The notes under the pieces: generated by a model
What the model was told of the DNA's origin: nothing
Seen by the model: only the letters and a program-made list of their open reading frames with translations
Databases searched by the model: none
NCBI GenBank assembly: GCA_938049225.1
Contig: CALICM010000058.1
Span: 1-51,690 of the forward strand
Reading direction: 5' to 3'
From: an uncultured Paracoccaceae bacterium
GTDB lineage: Bacteria > Pseudomonadota > Alphaproteobacteria > Rhodobacterales > Rhodobacteraceae
DNA length: 51,690 bases
Part shown: in pieces, positions 27,410 through 37,046 of the stretch
How the letters are laid out: every line of letters starts with the position of its first letter
Numbering within the stretch: position 1 is the stretch's first letter
Position numbers and translations under genes: made by a program

Positions 27410-28619
27410 TCAAATTTGCCCCATGGCCTCATGGCCAAAGTGGCGCAACCAAACCTCCGTTCGCATTTTGTCGCGCGCTTCATAGTCTTGAATCGCTTGG
27501 CCCAGGTCGCTGAAAACCGGCGTTTCGGTGTCCGTGCCAACCTCGGTCAGCCGCATCGTGTACCAAGCGGTTATGCCGCCGTCCGGCGCGTCAGAGAATC
27601 TGGGAAAGACCGGCTCAGTTTTCTGACCCGCTTTCCAAAACTCGGGAAGCGAAGGCTCAAGGACCAGTGCGCGGGCAAGACCGACGATATCGACCGCGCC
27701 GCTGACCATGGCATCCTCTGCCTGCGCGCGTGTCTTGAACCCTCCCGTCAGCATAAGGGGCTTGGTCGTCACAGCGCGGGCGCGCTTTGCAAACTCAAGG
27801 AAATAGGGACCGCGTCCGGCCCCGTCGGAGGCGGACTTCGCACCGGGGAAATAGGTGCCGCCGCTGATGTCGATCAGGTCGACCGAGGACCGATCCAGCG
27901 CGGCCACGACCTCGAGCGCATCCTCCCCGCCGAACCCGCCTTCGAGTTGGTCCGAGGAATTGAGTTTCACGGCAACCGGGAACTTGGGCCCGACTGCGGC
28001 GCGGATCGCTTCGACGGTTTCCAACAAGAGCCGCATGCGATTGGCGATTGTCCCCCCCGTAAGCGTCGCGACGCTTGTTGAAAAGCGGTGACAGGAACTG
28101 ACTGAGTAAAAATCCGTGTGCCGCGTGTATCTGCACGCCGCCGAAACCAGCTTGCCGCGCCAAGCGGGCTGTCCTCGCGAAGGCCGAGGGCAGCTGACGT
28201 ATTTCGTCCATCGTCAGTTCCGCGCAGCGCAGACCGGCCAGATCAAGCGGGCTGGGGCCTTTGGGGGTGCTGGTGGGTGGATAGGCAAGCGCACCGGCGT
28301 GGCCAAGTTGCAGCCAAAGCTGGGTGCTGTTTTCGCAGCCTCGTTGGGCAAGTTCGGTGAGCCGGTCGAGGTCGGAGGTCGCGTTGAGTACCAGGTTGCC
28401 GGGCTTCTCGGCGTATCCCGCATTGCCCTGCACCTCGCCGATGATGGATAAACCCACCCCACCCGCAGCCCAACGCTGATACAGCCTAATCTGATCAGCT
28501 GTCGGATGGCCGGTTCCGTCACCTAAGGCATCCGACATCGCCGATTTGGCGATCCGGTTTTTGAGGGTTACGCCACAGGGCAGCGTAAATGGCTCGAACA
28601 AACTCTTATGTTGTTGCAC
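27410..28619 (-). pseudogene. NADH:flavin oxidoreductase (Old Yellow Enzyme family), frameshifted
   Basis: FMN-dependent oxidoreductase gene split over two frames. The 5' part begins at GTG 28619 (behind GAGGGGAG) with LFEPFTLPCGVTLKNRIAKS and runs through IHAAHGFLLSQFLSPLFNKR and DAYGG; the 3' part resumes with NRMRLLLETVEAIRAAVG, ISGGTYFPGA and MLTGGFKTRAQAEDA. The break falls in a run of seven C on the plus strand (28052-28058); removing one gives one frame of about 402 residues, the normal family length. The cause could be sequencing error, a recent mutation or phase variation. No gene lies between it and mcd. Confidence 0.85.
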
Positions 28620-28708
28620 CTGTTTTCTCCCCTCAGGTTTGCCCGGCTTCCGATACATCCCCGTTAATTCGCGGCGCGGCAAGTTTGGTCGGATTCGCGC
28701 TGCAGCCC

Positions 28709-28739
28709 TTGACCTTCCAGTCACTGGAATCCCTATATC
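28709..28739 (+). promoter_or_regulatory. CueR-type promoter of copA
   Basis: A -35 TTGACC (28709-28714) and -10 TATATC (28734-28739) are separated by 19 bases, the stretched spacing of MerR-family promoters. In the spacer TTCCAG (28715-28720) and CTGGAA (28724-28729) form a perfect dyad, resembling known CueR operators. The predicted transcription start is only about 15-20 bases before the copA ATG. Confidence 0.82.
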
Positions 28740-28763
28740 TTGGATTAATGCAGCGAATCGAGG

Positions 28764-31220
28764 ATGGTGTCTTTGGCTCACGAGCTGACTTTGTCTCTAT
28801 CCGGCTTAGACTGCGCGTCCTGTGCGGGGCGTGCAGAACGTGCGATCGCGGCGGCAGGTGGGGCGACGGATGTCAGTGTAAATCTGGCGACGGAAACGGC
28901 GCGTCTGACGCTGGAACGCCCTGAAACCACCGCCGATGTCGTCGCGGCGCTCGACACCGCCGGGTATTCGCCCATCCGCCGCACCGAGGTGCTGTCAGTC
29001 GAAGGGATGACCTGCGCCTCCTGCGTCAGCCGGGTTGAGCGGCTGCTGATGGCGCAGCCCGGTGTGTTGGAGGCCACGGCAAACCTGGCGACCGAGACCG
29101 CGCAAGTGCGCACGCTTGAGGGGGCGGCCACCCCCGAGGGCCTGGCCAAGGTTCTTACCCAAGGCGGGTATCCAGCACGGTCCGCTGGGCAGGCCGAGGC
29201 TGTGGCTGGGGCCGAACGCAAGGCGGCGGAATATGACGCATTGCGCCGGGCAACCCTTATTGCCGGGATTTTGACACTTCCAGTGTTCCTTTTGGAAATG
29301 GGGGCGCATTTTGTGCCGGGTGTTCACGATCTGATCGGCCGCACCTTGGGGCATCAGATGAGTTGGCTGATCCAATTCGGCTTGACCACCGCCGTTCTGG
29401 CCGGGCCAGGCCAGCGATTTTACCGCAAGGGTATCCCCGCACTTCTGAAGGGCGCGCCAGATATGAACGCGCTGGTCGCCCTGGGGACAGCGGCCGCATG
29501 GATGTATTCCACACTGGCCTTGTTTGTGCCCGGCCTGTTCCCCGAGGGGACGCGCGCCGTCTATTTCGAGGCCGCAGCCGTGATCTGCACGCTGATCCTG
29601 ATGGGCCGTACCCTTGAGGCACGGGCAAAGGGCCAAACAGGGGCCGCGATCCAGCGCCTTATTGGGCTGCGACCCAAAACTGCGCGGGTCGCGCGCGCAG
29701 GCCAGATTGCCGATATGCCCATCGATCAAGTGGTCGAAGGGGACACTCTGCATCTGCGCCCCGGCGAACGGGTCGCGGTGGATGGCCGGGTTCTGGAGGG
29801 TGAATCCTGGGTCGACGAAAGCATGATTTCGGGCGAGCCGGTGCCGGTTGAAAAGTCCGTGGGTGCCACGGTCATTGGCGGCACGATCAATGGCACCGGT
29901 GCGCTGACCTTCCGCGCGACGGCTGTCGGCCAGGCGACGGTTCTTGCGCAGATCATTCGGTTGGTCGAGCAAGCCCAAGCTGCAAAGCTGCCCATTCAAG
30001 CGCTGGTCGATCACGTCACTGCTGTGTTCGTCCCCCTGGTGATCGCCACCGCGGGCCTGACTGTGTTGGGGTGGTTGGTGTTTGGGCCGGATCCGGCGCT
30101 CAGCCTGGCGTTGGTCACGGGTGTTTCGGTTCTGATTATCGCTTGCCCCTGCGCGATGGGGCTGGCGACGCCGACCTCGATCATAGTGGGCACAGGGCGG
30201 GCCGCAGAAATGGGTGTCTTGTTCCGAAAAGGGGATGCGTTGCAGGGGCTGCAGGCGGTGCGTGTTGTGGCGTTCGACAAAACGGGCACGGTGACCCAGG
30301 GCCGCCCTGAAGTGATCGGGCTGCACACGGTCGAGGGGGCTGACGAAGACACGCTTCTGACGCTGATGGCCGCGGTAGAGGTAAAATCCGAGCACCCGAT
30401 TGCACAGGCCATTCTGCGCGCGGCCGAGGCGCGCGGCTTGAAGGTTCCCGCTGTCGAGCGGTTTCAAAGTGTGACGGGCATGGGTGCTTTTGGCCTGGTT
30501 GACGGGCGCGAAGTGCATATCGGCGCGGACAGATATCTGGCTCGGGAGGGGATTGCGCTGGGCGCGCTTGAGGACGCGAAACAAAGCGCTGCCGCGCGCG
30601 GCGAGACACCTCTTTTCCTTGCGGTGGACGGCGTTGCGCAGGCTGCGATCAGCGTATCCGACCCGATCAAGCCCAGCAGCCAGGCGGCCATTGAGCGGCT
30701 GCACCACTTTGGGCTGAAGGTCGTGATGATCACCGGCGACAATCGCGCCACGGCCCAGGCTGTCGCCAAACGACTGGGGATTGATCAGGTGGTCGCCGAA
30801 GTGTTGCCGGACGCCAAGGCGGCGGCGGTGCAAACGTTGCGCGGGCAATACGGCACTGTGGCTTTTGTGGGCGATGGGATCAACGATGCCCCCGCACTGG
30901 CGGCCGCCGATGTCGGGATCGCGATTGGCACGGGGACAGATGTGGCGATCGAGGCGGCGGATGTTGTGTTGATGTCTGGCGATTTGGCGGGTGTCGGCAA
31001 TGCCCTTACGATCAGCCGCGCCACCATGCGCAATATCCGCCAGAACCTATTTTGGGCCTTTGCCTATAACGCGGCACTGCTGCCGGTGGCCGCAGGGGTC
31101 TTGTATCCCTTTAGCGGCATGCTTCTATCGCCGATGCTGGCTGCGGGCGCGATGGCCTTGTCATCGGTGTTTGTTGTGTCAAATGCCTTGCGGCTGCGTT
31201 TTGTGACGCCTGTGTCGTAA
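28764..31220 (+). CDS. copA: Copper-exporting P-type ATPase
   Basis: P1B-type ATPase pumping Cu(I) out of the cytoplasm, 818 residues. Two N-terminal metal-binding domains carry GLDCASC and GMTCASC. After the first helices come the actuator ISGEPVPVEKS, the CPC metal site IIACPCAMGLATPTS, phosphorylation motif AFDKTGTVTQG, the HP dipeptide in SEHPIAQAIL and hinge GDGINDAPALAAADVGIAIG. ATG 28764 is the first usable start; GTG 28767 or TTG 28773 are alternatives. The upstream CueR box and the downstream cueR gene make this a self-regulated copper efflux unit. Confidence 0.95.
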   Translation: MVSLAHELTLSLSGLDCASCAGRAERAIAAAGGATDVSVNLATETARLTLERPETTADVVAALDTAGYSPIRRTEVLSVEGMTCASCVSRVERLLMAQPGVLEATANLATETAQVRTLEGAATPEGLAKVLTQGGYPARSAGQAEAVAGAERKAAEYDALRRATLIAGILTLPVFLLEMGAHFVPGVHDLIGRTLGHQMSWLIQFGLTTAVLAGPGQRFYRKGIPALLKGAPDMNALVALGTAAAWMYSTLALFVPGLFPEGTRAVYFEAAAVICTLILMGRTLEARAKGQTGAAIQRLIGLRPKTARVARAGQIADMPIDQVVEGDTLHLRPGERVAVDGRVLEGESWVDESMISGEPVPVEKSVGATVIGGTINGTGALTFRATAVGQATVLAQIIRLVEQAQAAKLPIQALVDHVTAVFVPLVIATAGLTVLGWLVFGPDPALSLALVTGVSVLIIACPCAMGLATPTSIIVGTGRAAEMGVLFRKGDALQGLQAVRVVAFDKTGTVTQGRPEVIGLHTVEGADEDTLLTLMAAVEVKSEHPIAQAILRAAEARGLKVPAVERFQSVTGMGAFGLVDGREVHIGADRYLAREGIALGALEDAKQSAAARGETPLFLAVDGVAQAAISVSDPIKPSSQAAIERLHHFGLKVVMITGDNRATAQAVAKRLGIDQVVAEVLPDAKAAAVQTLRGQYGTVAFVGDGINDAPALAAADVGIAIGTGTDVAIEAADVVLMSGDLAGVGNALTISRATMRNIRQNLFWAFAYNAALLPVAAGVLYPFSGMLLSPMLAAGAMALSSVFVVSNALRLRFVTPVS

Positions 31221-31239
31221 GCGAGGGGGAGGATTTCTT

Positions 31240-31632
31240 ATGAACATCGGCGAGGTCGCAGCCCGCGCCGGGCTTCCTGCGAAAACCATCCGGTATTACG
31301 AAGACATCGGGTTGATAAAGCCACCGCGCGACACCAACGGCTATCGCGCCTTTGGCGAGGTTGAACTGCATAAACTCGCCTTCCTGGCCCGGGCCCGCGC
31401 GCTGGGCTTTAGGATCGAGGATTGCCGGGATCTTTTGCGCCTGTACGAGGACGAGGCGCGCAGCAGTGCCGAGGTCCGCGCGATCGCCCAGCAGCATCTT
31501 GATCGTATTGCCAAGAAGATCGCTGATCTGGAAGAGATGCGAAACACCCTCTCTGATTTGGTCGATGCGTGTGCTGGCGATCAGCGGCCCGATTGCCCGA
31601 TCCTTGCGTCACTTTCGAAGTATCCGGTTTGA
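31240..31632 (+). CDS. cueR: Cu(I)-responsive MerR-family regulator
   Basis: A 130-residue MerR-family activator. The N-terminal winged helix has MNIGEVAARAGLPAKTIRYY and NGYRAF; the long dimerisation helix follows; the metal loop at the C terminus is ACAGDQRPDCPIL with the two Cys ligands of CueR/HmrR proteins. It lies 19 bases after copA and is probably cotranscribed, acting at the 19-bp-spacer promoter upstream of copA. Confidence 0.94.
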   Translation: MNIGEVAARAGLPAKTIRYYEDIGLIKPPRDTNGYRAFGEVELHKLAFLARARALGFRIEDCRDLLRLYEDEARSSAEVRAIAQQHLDRIAKKIADLEEMRNTLSDLVDACAGDQRPDCPILASLSKYPV

Positions 31633-31779
31633 TGGGCTGTCTTGGGGTGCGGTTCGCCCACTTATCGTGATTGGGAAGGCTTGGGAGTGTTAACTTTGAG
31701 ACGTGATGGCGTTGGAAATTAAGACAATCGCAACGGTTTGAGCGTGTTCTAGAGGGCAGGAGGTTTTGGGGAGAGATCC

Positions 31780-32457
31780 ATGCAAATTACATCCACACCC
31801 GCATCGAATATTCTGGCGCTGCCCTTGCCCGCGAAGCCGCAATCGGCGGAAAGCGGGCGCGGCGTGGTGCCACGTCCAGCCCAGGTGACCGAGGCCGGGG
31901 AGGCCGCGGCACTGGTCAAAGACCCGCGCGGCCTGCAAGCGCTGATGGAAAGCGGCACGCGGCGTGACGCCGCCGGGCTGACCGAGGCTGAGCAGGCTTT
32001 GGTCAAGCAGCTTGCCGCGCGTGATCGCGAGGTCCGCGATCACGAGCAAGCCCATGCCCGCGTGGGTGGCCCCTATGCGGGCGAGCCGACCTATACCTAT
32101 CAAACCGGCCCGGATGGTCAGCGGTACGCTGTTGGGGGCGCGGTCTCTATCGATACGGCCCCGGTGCGCGATGATCCGCGTGCAACGATCCGCAAGATGG
32201 AAGTGGTCAAGGCCGCAGCACTTGCGCCCGCCGAACCCTCGGCCGCGGATCGCCAAATCGCAGCCATCGCCGAGGCCCAGAAGTTGCGAGCCATCGGTGA
32301 TTTGAACGCCGCCCAGACGGCCGCCGCAGGCCCTGAGGGGGCGACCGCTGCCGGTGGGGCGAAAACACGGGTTGAGGCATTCTTGGAAGCCTTGGCAAGT
32401 TTAACCGACGTGGTTCAGGGCCGAAACACAGGTGCGTCATTGGACCTAGTTGCCTGA
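31780..32457 (+). CDS. SprA-related putative metalloprotease
   Basis: A 225-residue protein of the SprA-related family. The hallmark is ARDREVRDHEQAHARVGGPY, which includes an HExxH zinc-protease motif (HEQAH, near residue 88), followed by PTYTYQTGPDGQRYAVGG. The rest is Ala-rich and probably helical. No signal peptide is seen. Biological role unknown; the protease call rests on the HExxH motif. A pair of strong hairpins lies just behind the gene. Confidence 0.82.
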   Translation: MQITSTPASNILALPLPAKPQSAESGRGVVPRPAQVTEAGEAAALVKDPRGLQALMESGTRRDAAGLTEAEQALVKQLAARDREVRDHEQAHARVGGPYAGEPTYTYQTGPDGQRYAVGGAVSIDTAPVRDDPRATIRKMEVVKAAALAPAEPSAADRQIAAIAEAQKLRAIGDLNAAQTAAAGPEGATAAGGAKTRVEAFLEALASLTDVVQGRNTGASLDLVA

Positions 32458-32471
32458 ACCGTCGCGTTCGC

Positions 32472-32519
32472 GGCAGACGTGCCCCTTGGGGGGCCTGTCT
32501 GCCCGCGGATGCCGCGGGC
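32472..32519 (+). terminator. Two overlapping hairpins, probable terminator
   Basis: Stem 1: GGCAGAC (32472-32478) with GTCTGCC (32497-32503), plus inner GCCCC/GGGGC. Stem 2: GCCCGCGG (32501-32508) with CCGCGGGC (32512-32519), loop ATG. They share bases 32501-32503 and so cannot both form completely. A short T-containing stretch follows. Confidence 0.55.
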
Positions 32520-32609
32520 ATTCGTGATTGACACCCTCTCGCTAAACGCCATGTTTTGCGCAGCACCGCGCCGAGGATCGGTACGGGCAATGTAAGGGTG
32601 CGTCACGAC

Positions 32610-33086
32610 ATGACTTTCGATCAGCGAGATCTGCGGGATGCGCTGGGCTGTTTTGCCACCGGTGTGACCGTTGTCACGACCCTAACCGAACGCGGGCCGA
32701 TGGGGATCACCGCAAACAGTTTTGCCAGCGTCTCGCTGACGCCGCCACTTGTTTTGTGGTCGCCCGCGCGAAAATCAACGCGGTTCGCGGCCTTTGAGAC
32801 CGCATCGCATTTCGCTATTCACATCCTGGCCGAGGACCAGCGCGATTTGTCAGATCTCTTCGCGCGCGAGGGCGAGGATTTTGACAACCTCAGCACCACG
32901 CCAGGGCTGGGCCAAGCGCCCTTGCTTGAGGGGTGTGTCGCGCGGTTGGAATGCGCGCATTCAGCGGGTCACGATGGCGGCGATCATCTGATCGTGGTGG
33001 GCGAGGTGTTGCGCATCACCCATTCCGACAAACGCCCCTTGCTGTATCACCGGGGGCGTTATGCCGGTGTGCAAACAAATCTATAG
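32610..33086 (+). CDS. Flavin reductase family protein
   Basis: FMN-binding split-barrel protein of 158 residues. LRDALGCFATGVTVVTTL and GITANSFASVSLTPPLVLWS are the flavin-binding blocks, and HFAIHILAEDQRDLSDLFA follows as usual. Such proteins supply reduced flavin to monooxygenases or act as oxidoreductases on their own. The start at ATG 32610 matches the family; an AAGGG lies upstream. No partner monooxygenase is visible nearby. Confidence 0.92.
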   Translation: MTFDQRDLRDALGCFATGVTVVTTLTERGPMGITANSFASVSLTPPLVLWSPARKSTRFAAFETASHFAIHILAEDQRDLSDLFAREGEDFDNLSTTPGLGQAPLLEGCVARLECAHSAGHDGGDHLIVVGEVLRITHSDKRPLLYHRGRYAGVQTNL

Positions 33087-33572
33087 CGGCTCGCCATAGA
33101 AAATGTTGCCGCCCAGGGCGACGGTGCGGCGCAGGGTGCCAAACCATCCCGGCTTCATCCATTTGGCGTGGAAGAACAGCGCGCCATCGGTCACATCCTC
33201 GGTCTGGTTGGTGAGTGCCAGGGTCGCGGCTTCGGTCGCGTTGCGCAATTTCACCTTGTCGGGAAACACTTCGGGGCGACCGTCGCAGCGGTACGAGAAC
33301 TGACACCGGCCTTTGTCCTCGCCCTCGGCGATCACAGCGCAGACCGAGTTCGGAAAGCGCGGATCCTGGGCCCGGTTCAGGATCACATTGGCCACCGCGC
33401 GGCCGCCGTCGGTGCTATTGGCCGCCGCCTCGTGGTAAATCGCTTCGCGCAGGCAGGTGAAATCATCGTTTGAATAGCTGGTTTGCGCACGCGTTGGGGG
33501 GGCTTCGGCGGGCGGGGTGCAGGCGGCCAAGGTAAGGGCTGCGAGCAGGGCGAACAAAAATGGGGTCTTCAT
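33081..33572 (-). CDS. SleB-like cell wall hydrolase, lipoprotein
   Basis: A 163-residue peptidoglycan hydrolase of the SleB/Hydrolase_2 family. The signal peptide ends in a lipobox (LTLAAC, Cys18), so it is predicted to be anchored to a membrane. CLREAIYHEAANSTDG carries the catalytic Glu, and VILNRAQDPRFPNSVCAVI, CQFSYRCDG and FHAKWMKPGWFG are the family blocks. The last bases overlap the end of the convergent flavin reductase gene. Divergent from hisS. Confidence 0.9.
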   Translation of the reverse strand: MKTPFLFALLAALTLAACTPPAEAPPTRAQTSYSNDDFTCLREAIYHEAAANSTDGGRAVANVILNRAQDPRFPNSVCAVIAEGEDKGRCQFSYRCDGRPEVFPDKVKLRNATEAATLALTNQTEDVTDGALFFHAKWMKPGWFGTLRRTVALGGNIFYGEPL

Positions 33573-33731
33573 ACGGGGCCGCTTCTTCTGCTGGTCACAT
33601 TGAGGTGCCGTGTCTGGGACGATTCCGGCAAGGGATACGTTAATGTCGGCGAAAATCCGCCGATCTCGGGCCCGCTTGCCCCGCCCCCAGGGCTGGGTTA
33701 GGACACGGACCAAGTTTGGAGGCGGGATCAA

Positions 33732-35231
33732 ATGGCCGGAAAACAAGGAAAACCTCAGCGCCCCAAGGCCGCCCAGCCACGGGGGTTTCGCGATTATTTG
33801 GGGGCCGAGGTCACCCAACGCCGCGCGATGTTGGAACGGATCACCGCTGTCTACGAGGCCTATGGTTTTGACCCGCTCGAGACCAGCGCGGTCGAGACGG
33901 TCGAGGCTTTGGGCAAGTTTCTTCCCGATGTGGACCGGCCCAATGCAGGCGTTTTCGCCTGGCAGGACGAGGATGCGGCCTGGCTGGCGCTGCGCTACGA
34001 CCTGACGGCGCCTTTGGCGCGGGTTTATGCGCAATATCGCAACGATCTGCCCAGCCCTTATCGCCGCTATGCCGTGGGGCCTGTTTGGCGCAATGAGAAA
34101 CCTGGGCCTGGGCGATTTCGACAGTTTTATCAGTGTGATGCGGACACGGTGGGCACGCCAACCGTGGCCGCGGATGCCGAGATTTGCGCGATGCTGTCGG
34201 ACGTGCTCGAGGCTGTGGGCATCGCGCGTGGCGACTACATGGTGCGGCTGAACAACCGCAAAGTCCTCAACGGAGTGATGGAGGTTGTGGGCCTGTGGTC
34301 CCCAGACGACCCAGATGCCCAGGCCCAGGCGCGCGGCATCGTTTTGCGCGCGATCGACAAGTTGGACCGCCTTGGGATCGACGGTGTGCGCGCGTTGCTG
34401 GGGGCGGGCCGCAAGGATGCCAGCGGGGACTTCACCGAAGGTGCCGGGCTGAGCGCGGATGCAGCCGACGTGGTCATCGCCTTTATGGAGGCGCGTCGCG
34501 ACAATGCGGGTGCGACCGTGGCCGCTTTGCGCGACTTGGTGCGTGGCTCGACTATCGGCGCCGAAGGCGTGGACGAGTTGGAGCAGATCGGCGCGCTGAT
34601 GGCTGCACAGGGCTATGGCGCGGATCGTTTTGTGCTGGACCCGTCGGTGGTGCGCGGGCTGGGATACTACACCGGGCCGGTCTATGAGGCTGAGTTAACC
34701 TTTGAAGTGCGTGATGCGAAGGGGCGGGCGCAACAATTCGGCTCGGTCGCGGGTGGCGGGCGCTATGACGATTTGGTCAAACGGTTTACCGGCCAGCAGG
34801 TGCCCGCGACGGGTGTCTCGGTAGGGGTTGACCGTTTGCTGGCGGCGCTTGTCGCGCGTGGTGCGGGCCAAAGCACACCGCCAGGACCGGTGGTTGTCAC
34901 CGTGATGGACCGGGCGCGGATGGCGGATTACCAGGCGATGGTGGCCGAGTTGCGCACCGCAGGGATCCGGGCCGAGGTTTATTTGGGAAACCCCAAGAAC
35001 TTCGGCAACCAGTTGAAATACGCCGATGCGCGCTCAAGCCCCGTCGCGGTGATCGAAGGGTCGGACGAGCAGGCGCGCGGTGTGGTGCAGATCAAGGATT
35101 TGGCCTTGGGTGCCCGGCTTGCGGCGAACATCACAACCAACGACGAATGGAAGGCGCAGCCCGCGCAGATGGAGATCCCACGCGATGAATTGGTGGCCCA
35201 AGTGCGGGCCATGATCGCGCGGGCGGACTGA
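33732..35231 (+). CDS. hisS: Histidyl-tRNA synthetase
   Basis: Class II aminoacyl-tRNA synthetase of 499 residues. Motif 1 region [20 protein letters not shown], motif 2 [22 protein letters not shown], the His-specific [12 protein letters not shown] and motif 3 [11 protein letters not shown] are present, with an anticodon-binding domain at the end. GGAGG precedes the ATG. First gene of a hisS-hisZ-hisG operon. Confidence 0.97.
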   Translation: MAGKQGKPQRPKAAQPRGFRDYLGAEVTQRRAMLERITAVYEAYGFDPLETSAVETVEALGKFLPDVDRPNAGVFAWQDEDAAWLALRYDLTAPLARVYAQYRNDLPSPYRRYAVGPVWRNEKPGPGRFRQFYQCDADTVGTPTVAADAEICAMLSDVLEAVGIARGDYMVRLNNRKVLNGVMEVVGLWSPDDPDAQAQARGIVLRAIDKLDRLGIDGVRALLGAGRKDASGDFTEGAGLSADAADVVIAFMEARRDNAGATVAALRDLVRGSTIGAEGVDELEQIGALMAAQGYGADRFVLDPSVVRGLGYYTGPVYEAELTFEVRDAKGRAQQFGSVAGGGRYDDLVKRFTGQQVPATGVSVGVDRLLAALVARGAGQSTPPGPVVVTVMDRARMADYQAMVAELRTAGIRAEVYLGNPKNFGNQLKYADARSSPVAVIEGSDEQARGVVQIKDLALGARLAANITTNDEWKAQPAQMEIPRDELVAQVRAMIARAD

Positions 35232-35235
35232 GCCC

Positions 35236-36333
35236 ATGTTCGAACGGGCCTATTTGGTTGGCGCGCGCGCGGGTGCGGGCTTGGCGCAAGTCGAGGCCGA
35301 GGTGGCGCGGCTGATGGCTGGGTTCACGGCGGCAGGCGCCATGCGGGTGGATCCCGCAGCCCTCCTTCCGGCCGAGGCTTTGTTGGATCTATATGGCGAG
35401 GATATCCGCGCCCGGGCCTTTGTGACACATGATGGGACCGGCGAGATGATGCTGCGCCCTGATTTCACAGTGCCCGTGGTTCAGCGCCACATGGCCCAAG
35501 GCGCTGAGCCAGCGCGCTATGCCTATGCCGGGCCGGTTTGGCGGCAGCAGCGGGCAGGGCGGGCCTGGGCGCAAGAGTATCTGCAATGCGGGTTTGAGTT
35601 GTTCGATGGTGCTGACCCCGGCGCGGCCGATGCCGAGGTTTTTTCCTTGATCTGCGATGCAGTTCAAGGGCAGGGGCTGCGCGTGGTCGTGGGCGATCTG
35701 GGGCTGTTGATGGCCGCGATTGCGGGCCTGACCACCAGCCCAACCCGTCGCGCGGCCCTGCGGCGCCACCTGTGGCGCCCCGCCCGGTTTCAGGTTCTGC
35801 TGGAGCGGTTTTCGCAGCCCCCGGGGGGCGCCGACCGGGCACCAAAGACCCCACAAAGCAAAGTCTTGGGTAAGCGCACCCCAGCCGAGGTCGCGGCCCG
35901 TTTGGCGCATCTGGCCGAAGATGCCCATACCCCGGCGCTTGAGGCGCGAGAGGTTGCTATGATCCATGACCTTTTGGCCCTTCAGGCTCCCGCGCCGGTC
36001 GCACTGGAGCACTTGCGCGGCATGGCTCAGGCTTGGCCCGCTCTGGCACCCGGTGTGGCGCGGCTCTCGCAACGGCTGGCGGCGCTCGAGGCACGTGGGA
36101 TCGATGTGGCTGACCTGCCCTTCGATGGCGCTTACGGGCGCGGTTCGATGGAATACTACGATGGTTTTGTGTTTGGGTTTACCGCCCCCGGCCGCGCGGA
36201 TCTGCCGATTATCGCCAGCGGTGGGCGATATGATGCGTTGACCCAAGTGCTGGGCGGCAAGGCGGGTGGCGTGCCTGCCGTGGGCGGCATCATCCGCCCC
36301 GAGGCACTGTTGGCGCTGAGGGCGGACGCATGA
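35236..36333 (+). CDS. hisZ: ATP phosphoribosyltransferase regulatory subunit
   Basis: A 365-residue HisRS paralogue without aminoacylation activity that activates short-form HisG. It keeps the class II fold (MMLRPDFTVPVVQRHMAQG, AGPVWRQQRAG, EYLQCGFELF) and ends with GSMEYYDGFVFGF and IASGGRYDALTQVLGG. It starts four bases after hisS and overlaps hisG by four bases (ATGA). Confidence 0.95.
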   Translation: MFERAYLVGARAGAGLAQVEAEVARLMAGFTAAGAMRVDPAALLPAEALLDLYGEDIRARAFVTHDGTGEMMLRPDFTVPVVQRHMAQGAEPARYAYAGPVWRQQRAGRAWAQEYLQCGFELFDGADPGAADAEVFSLICDAVQGQGLRVVVGDLGLLMAAIAGLTTSPTRRAALRRHLWRPARFQVLLERFSQPPGGADRAPKTPQSKVLGKRTPAEVAARLAHLAEDAHTPALEAREVAMIHDLLALQAPAPVALEHLRGMAQAWPALAPGVARLSQRLAALEARGIDVADLPFDGAYGRGSMEYYDGFVFGFTAPGRADLPIIASGGRYDALTQVLGGKAGGVPAVGGIIRPEALLALRADA

Positions 36334-37046
36334 CGCTGAAACTTGGCATCCCCTCGAAGGGACGGCTGCAGGCGCGGACCATTGAGTGGTTTGCCGCGCG
36401 CGGGGTTCAGCTGGAACGCAGCGGTTCCGAGCGCGAATACGCTGGGGCCGTACGTGGGGTGCCTGGGGTTGAATTGGTGCTGCTCTCGGCGGGCGAGGTG
36501 CCACGGGAACTGGCCGCGGGGCGGATCCATTTGGGCGTGACCGGTTTGGACCTGGTCTCGGAAAAACTTACCCAGGATGATGTGCTCACGCTCAGCCCCT
36601 TGGGCTTTGGCCATGCTAATCTGATCGTCGCGGTGCCGGATTTCTGGGTCGACGTGCAAACCATGCACGATCTGGACGCTGTTGCTGCAGACTTTCGGGC
36701 AGCCCATGGCCACCGTTTGCGGGTGGCCACCAAATACCACAATCTGACCCGCGCATACTTTCAGCGCCATGGCGTCGCCGACTATCAATTGGTCGACAAC
36801 CAAGGTGCTACCGAAGGCACGGTGAAAAACCAAACGGCCGAGGCCATCGCGGACATCACCTCGTCTGGCGAGACATTGCGCGCGAACCACCTGAGGGTAC
36901 TAGACGACGAACCGATCCTTCGGTCCGAGGCCACGTTATTCGCCGCGTGCCATGCCCCTTGGGCGGCACCCGCGGTTCGAGATGGTCATACGCGCTTGGT
37001 GGACCAGTTGGGCCTTGAGGCCGCCGTGTTGAAACCTTGGACGTGA
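36330..37046 (+). CDS. hisG: ATP phosphoribosyltransferase, short form
   Basis: First enzyme of histidine biosynthesis, joining ATP and PRPP. At 238 residues it is the short form without the C-terminal regulatory domain, consistent with the adjacent hisZ. LKLGIPSKGRLQ at the start, GVTGLDLVSE and RVATKYHNLTRAYF are typical, and VDNQGATEGTVKNQTAEAIADI is close to the PRPP-binding EAPG... region of HisG. Last gene of the operon. Confidence 0.95.
   Translation: MTLKLGIPSKGRLQARTIEWFAARGVQLERSGSEREYAGAVRGVPGVELVLLSAGEVPRELAAGRIHLGVTGLDLVSEKLTQDDVLTLSPLGFGHANLIVAVPDFWVDVQTMHDLDAVAADFRAAHGHRLRVATKYHNLTRAYFQRHGVADYQLVDNQGATEGTVKNQTAEAIADITSSGETLRANHLRVLDDEPILRSEATLFAACHAPWAAPAVRDGHTRLVDQLGLEAAVLKPWT

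Noticed and set aside
28995-30848. 617-codon frame opposite copA
   Set aside because: GC-rich antisense shadow; the plus strand has every P-type ATPase motif.
36330-37046. HisG considered truncated
   Set aside because: The 238-residue length is normal for the short form that works with the adjacent HisZ.
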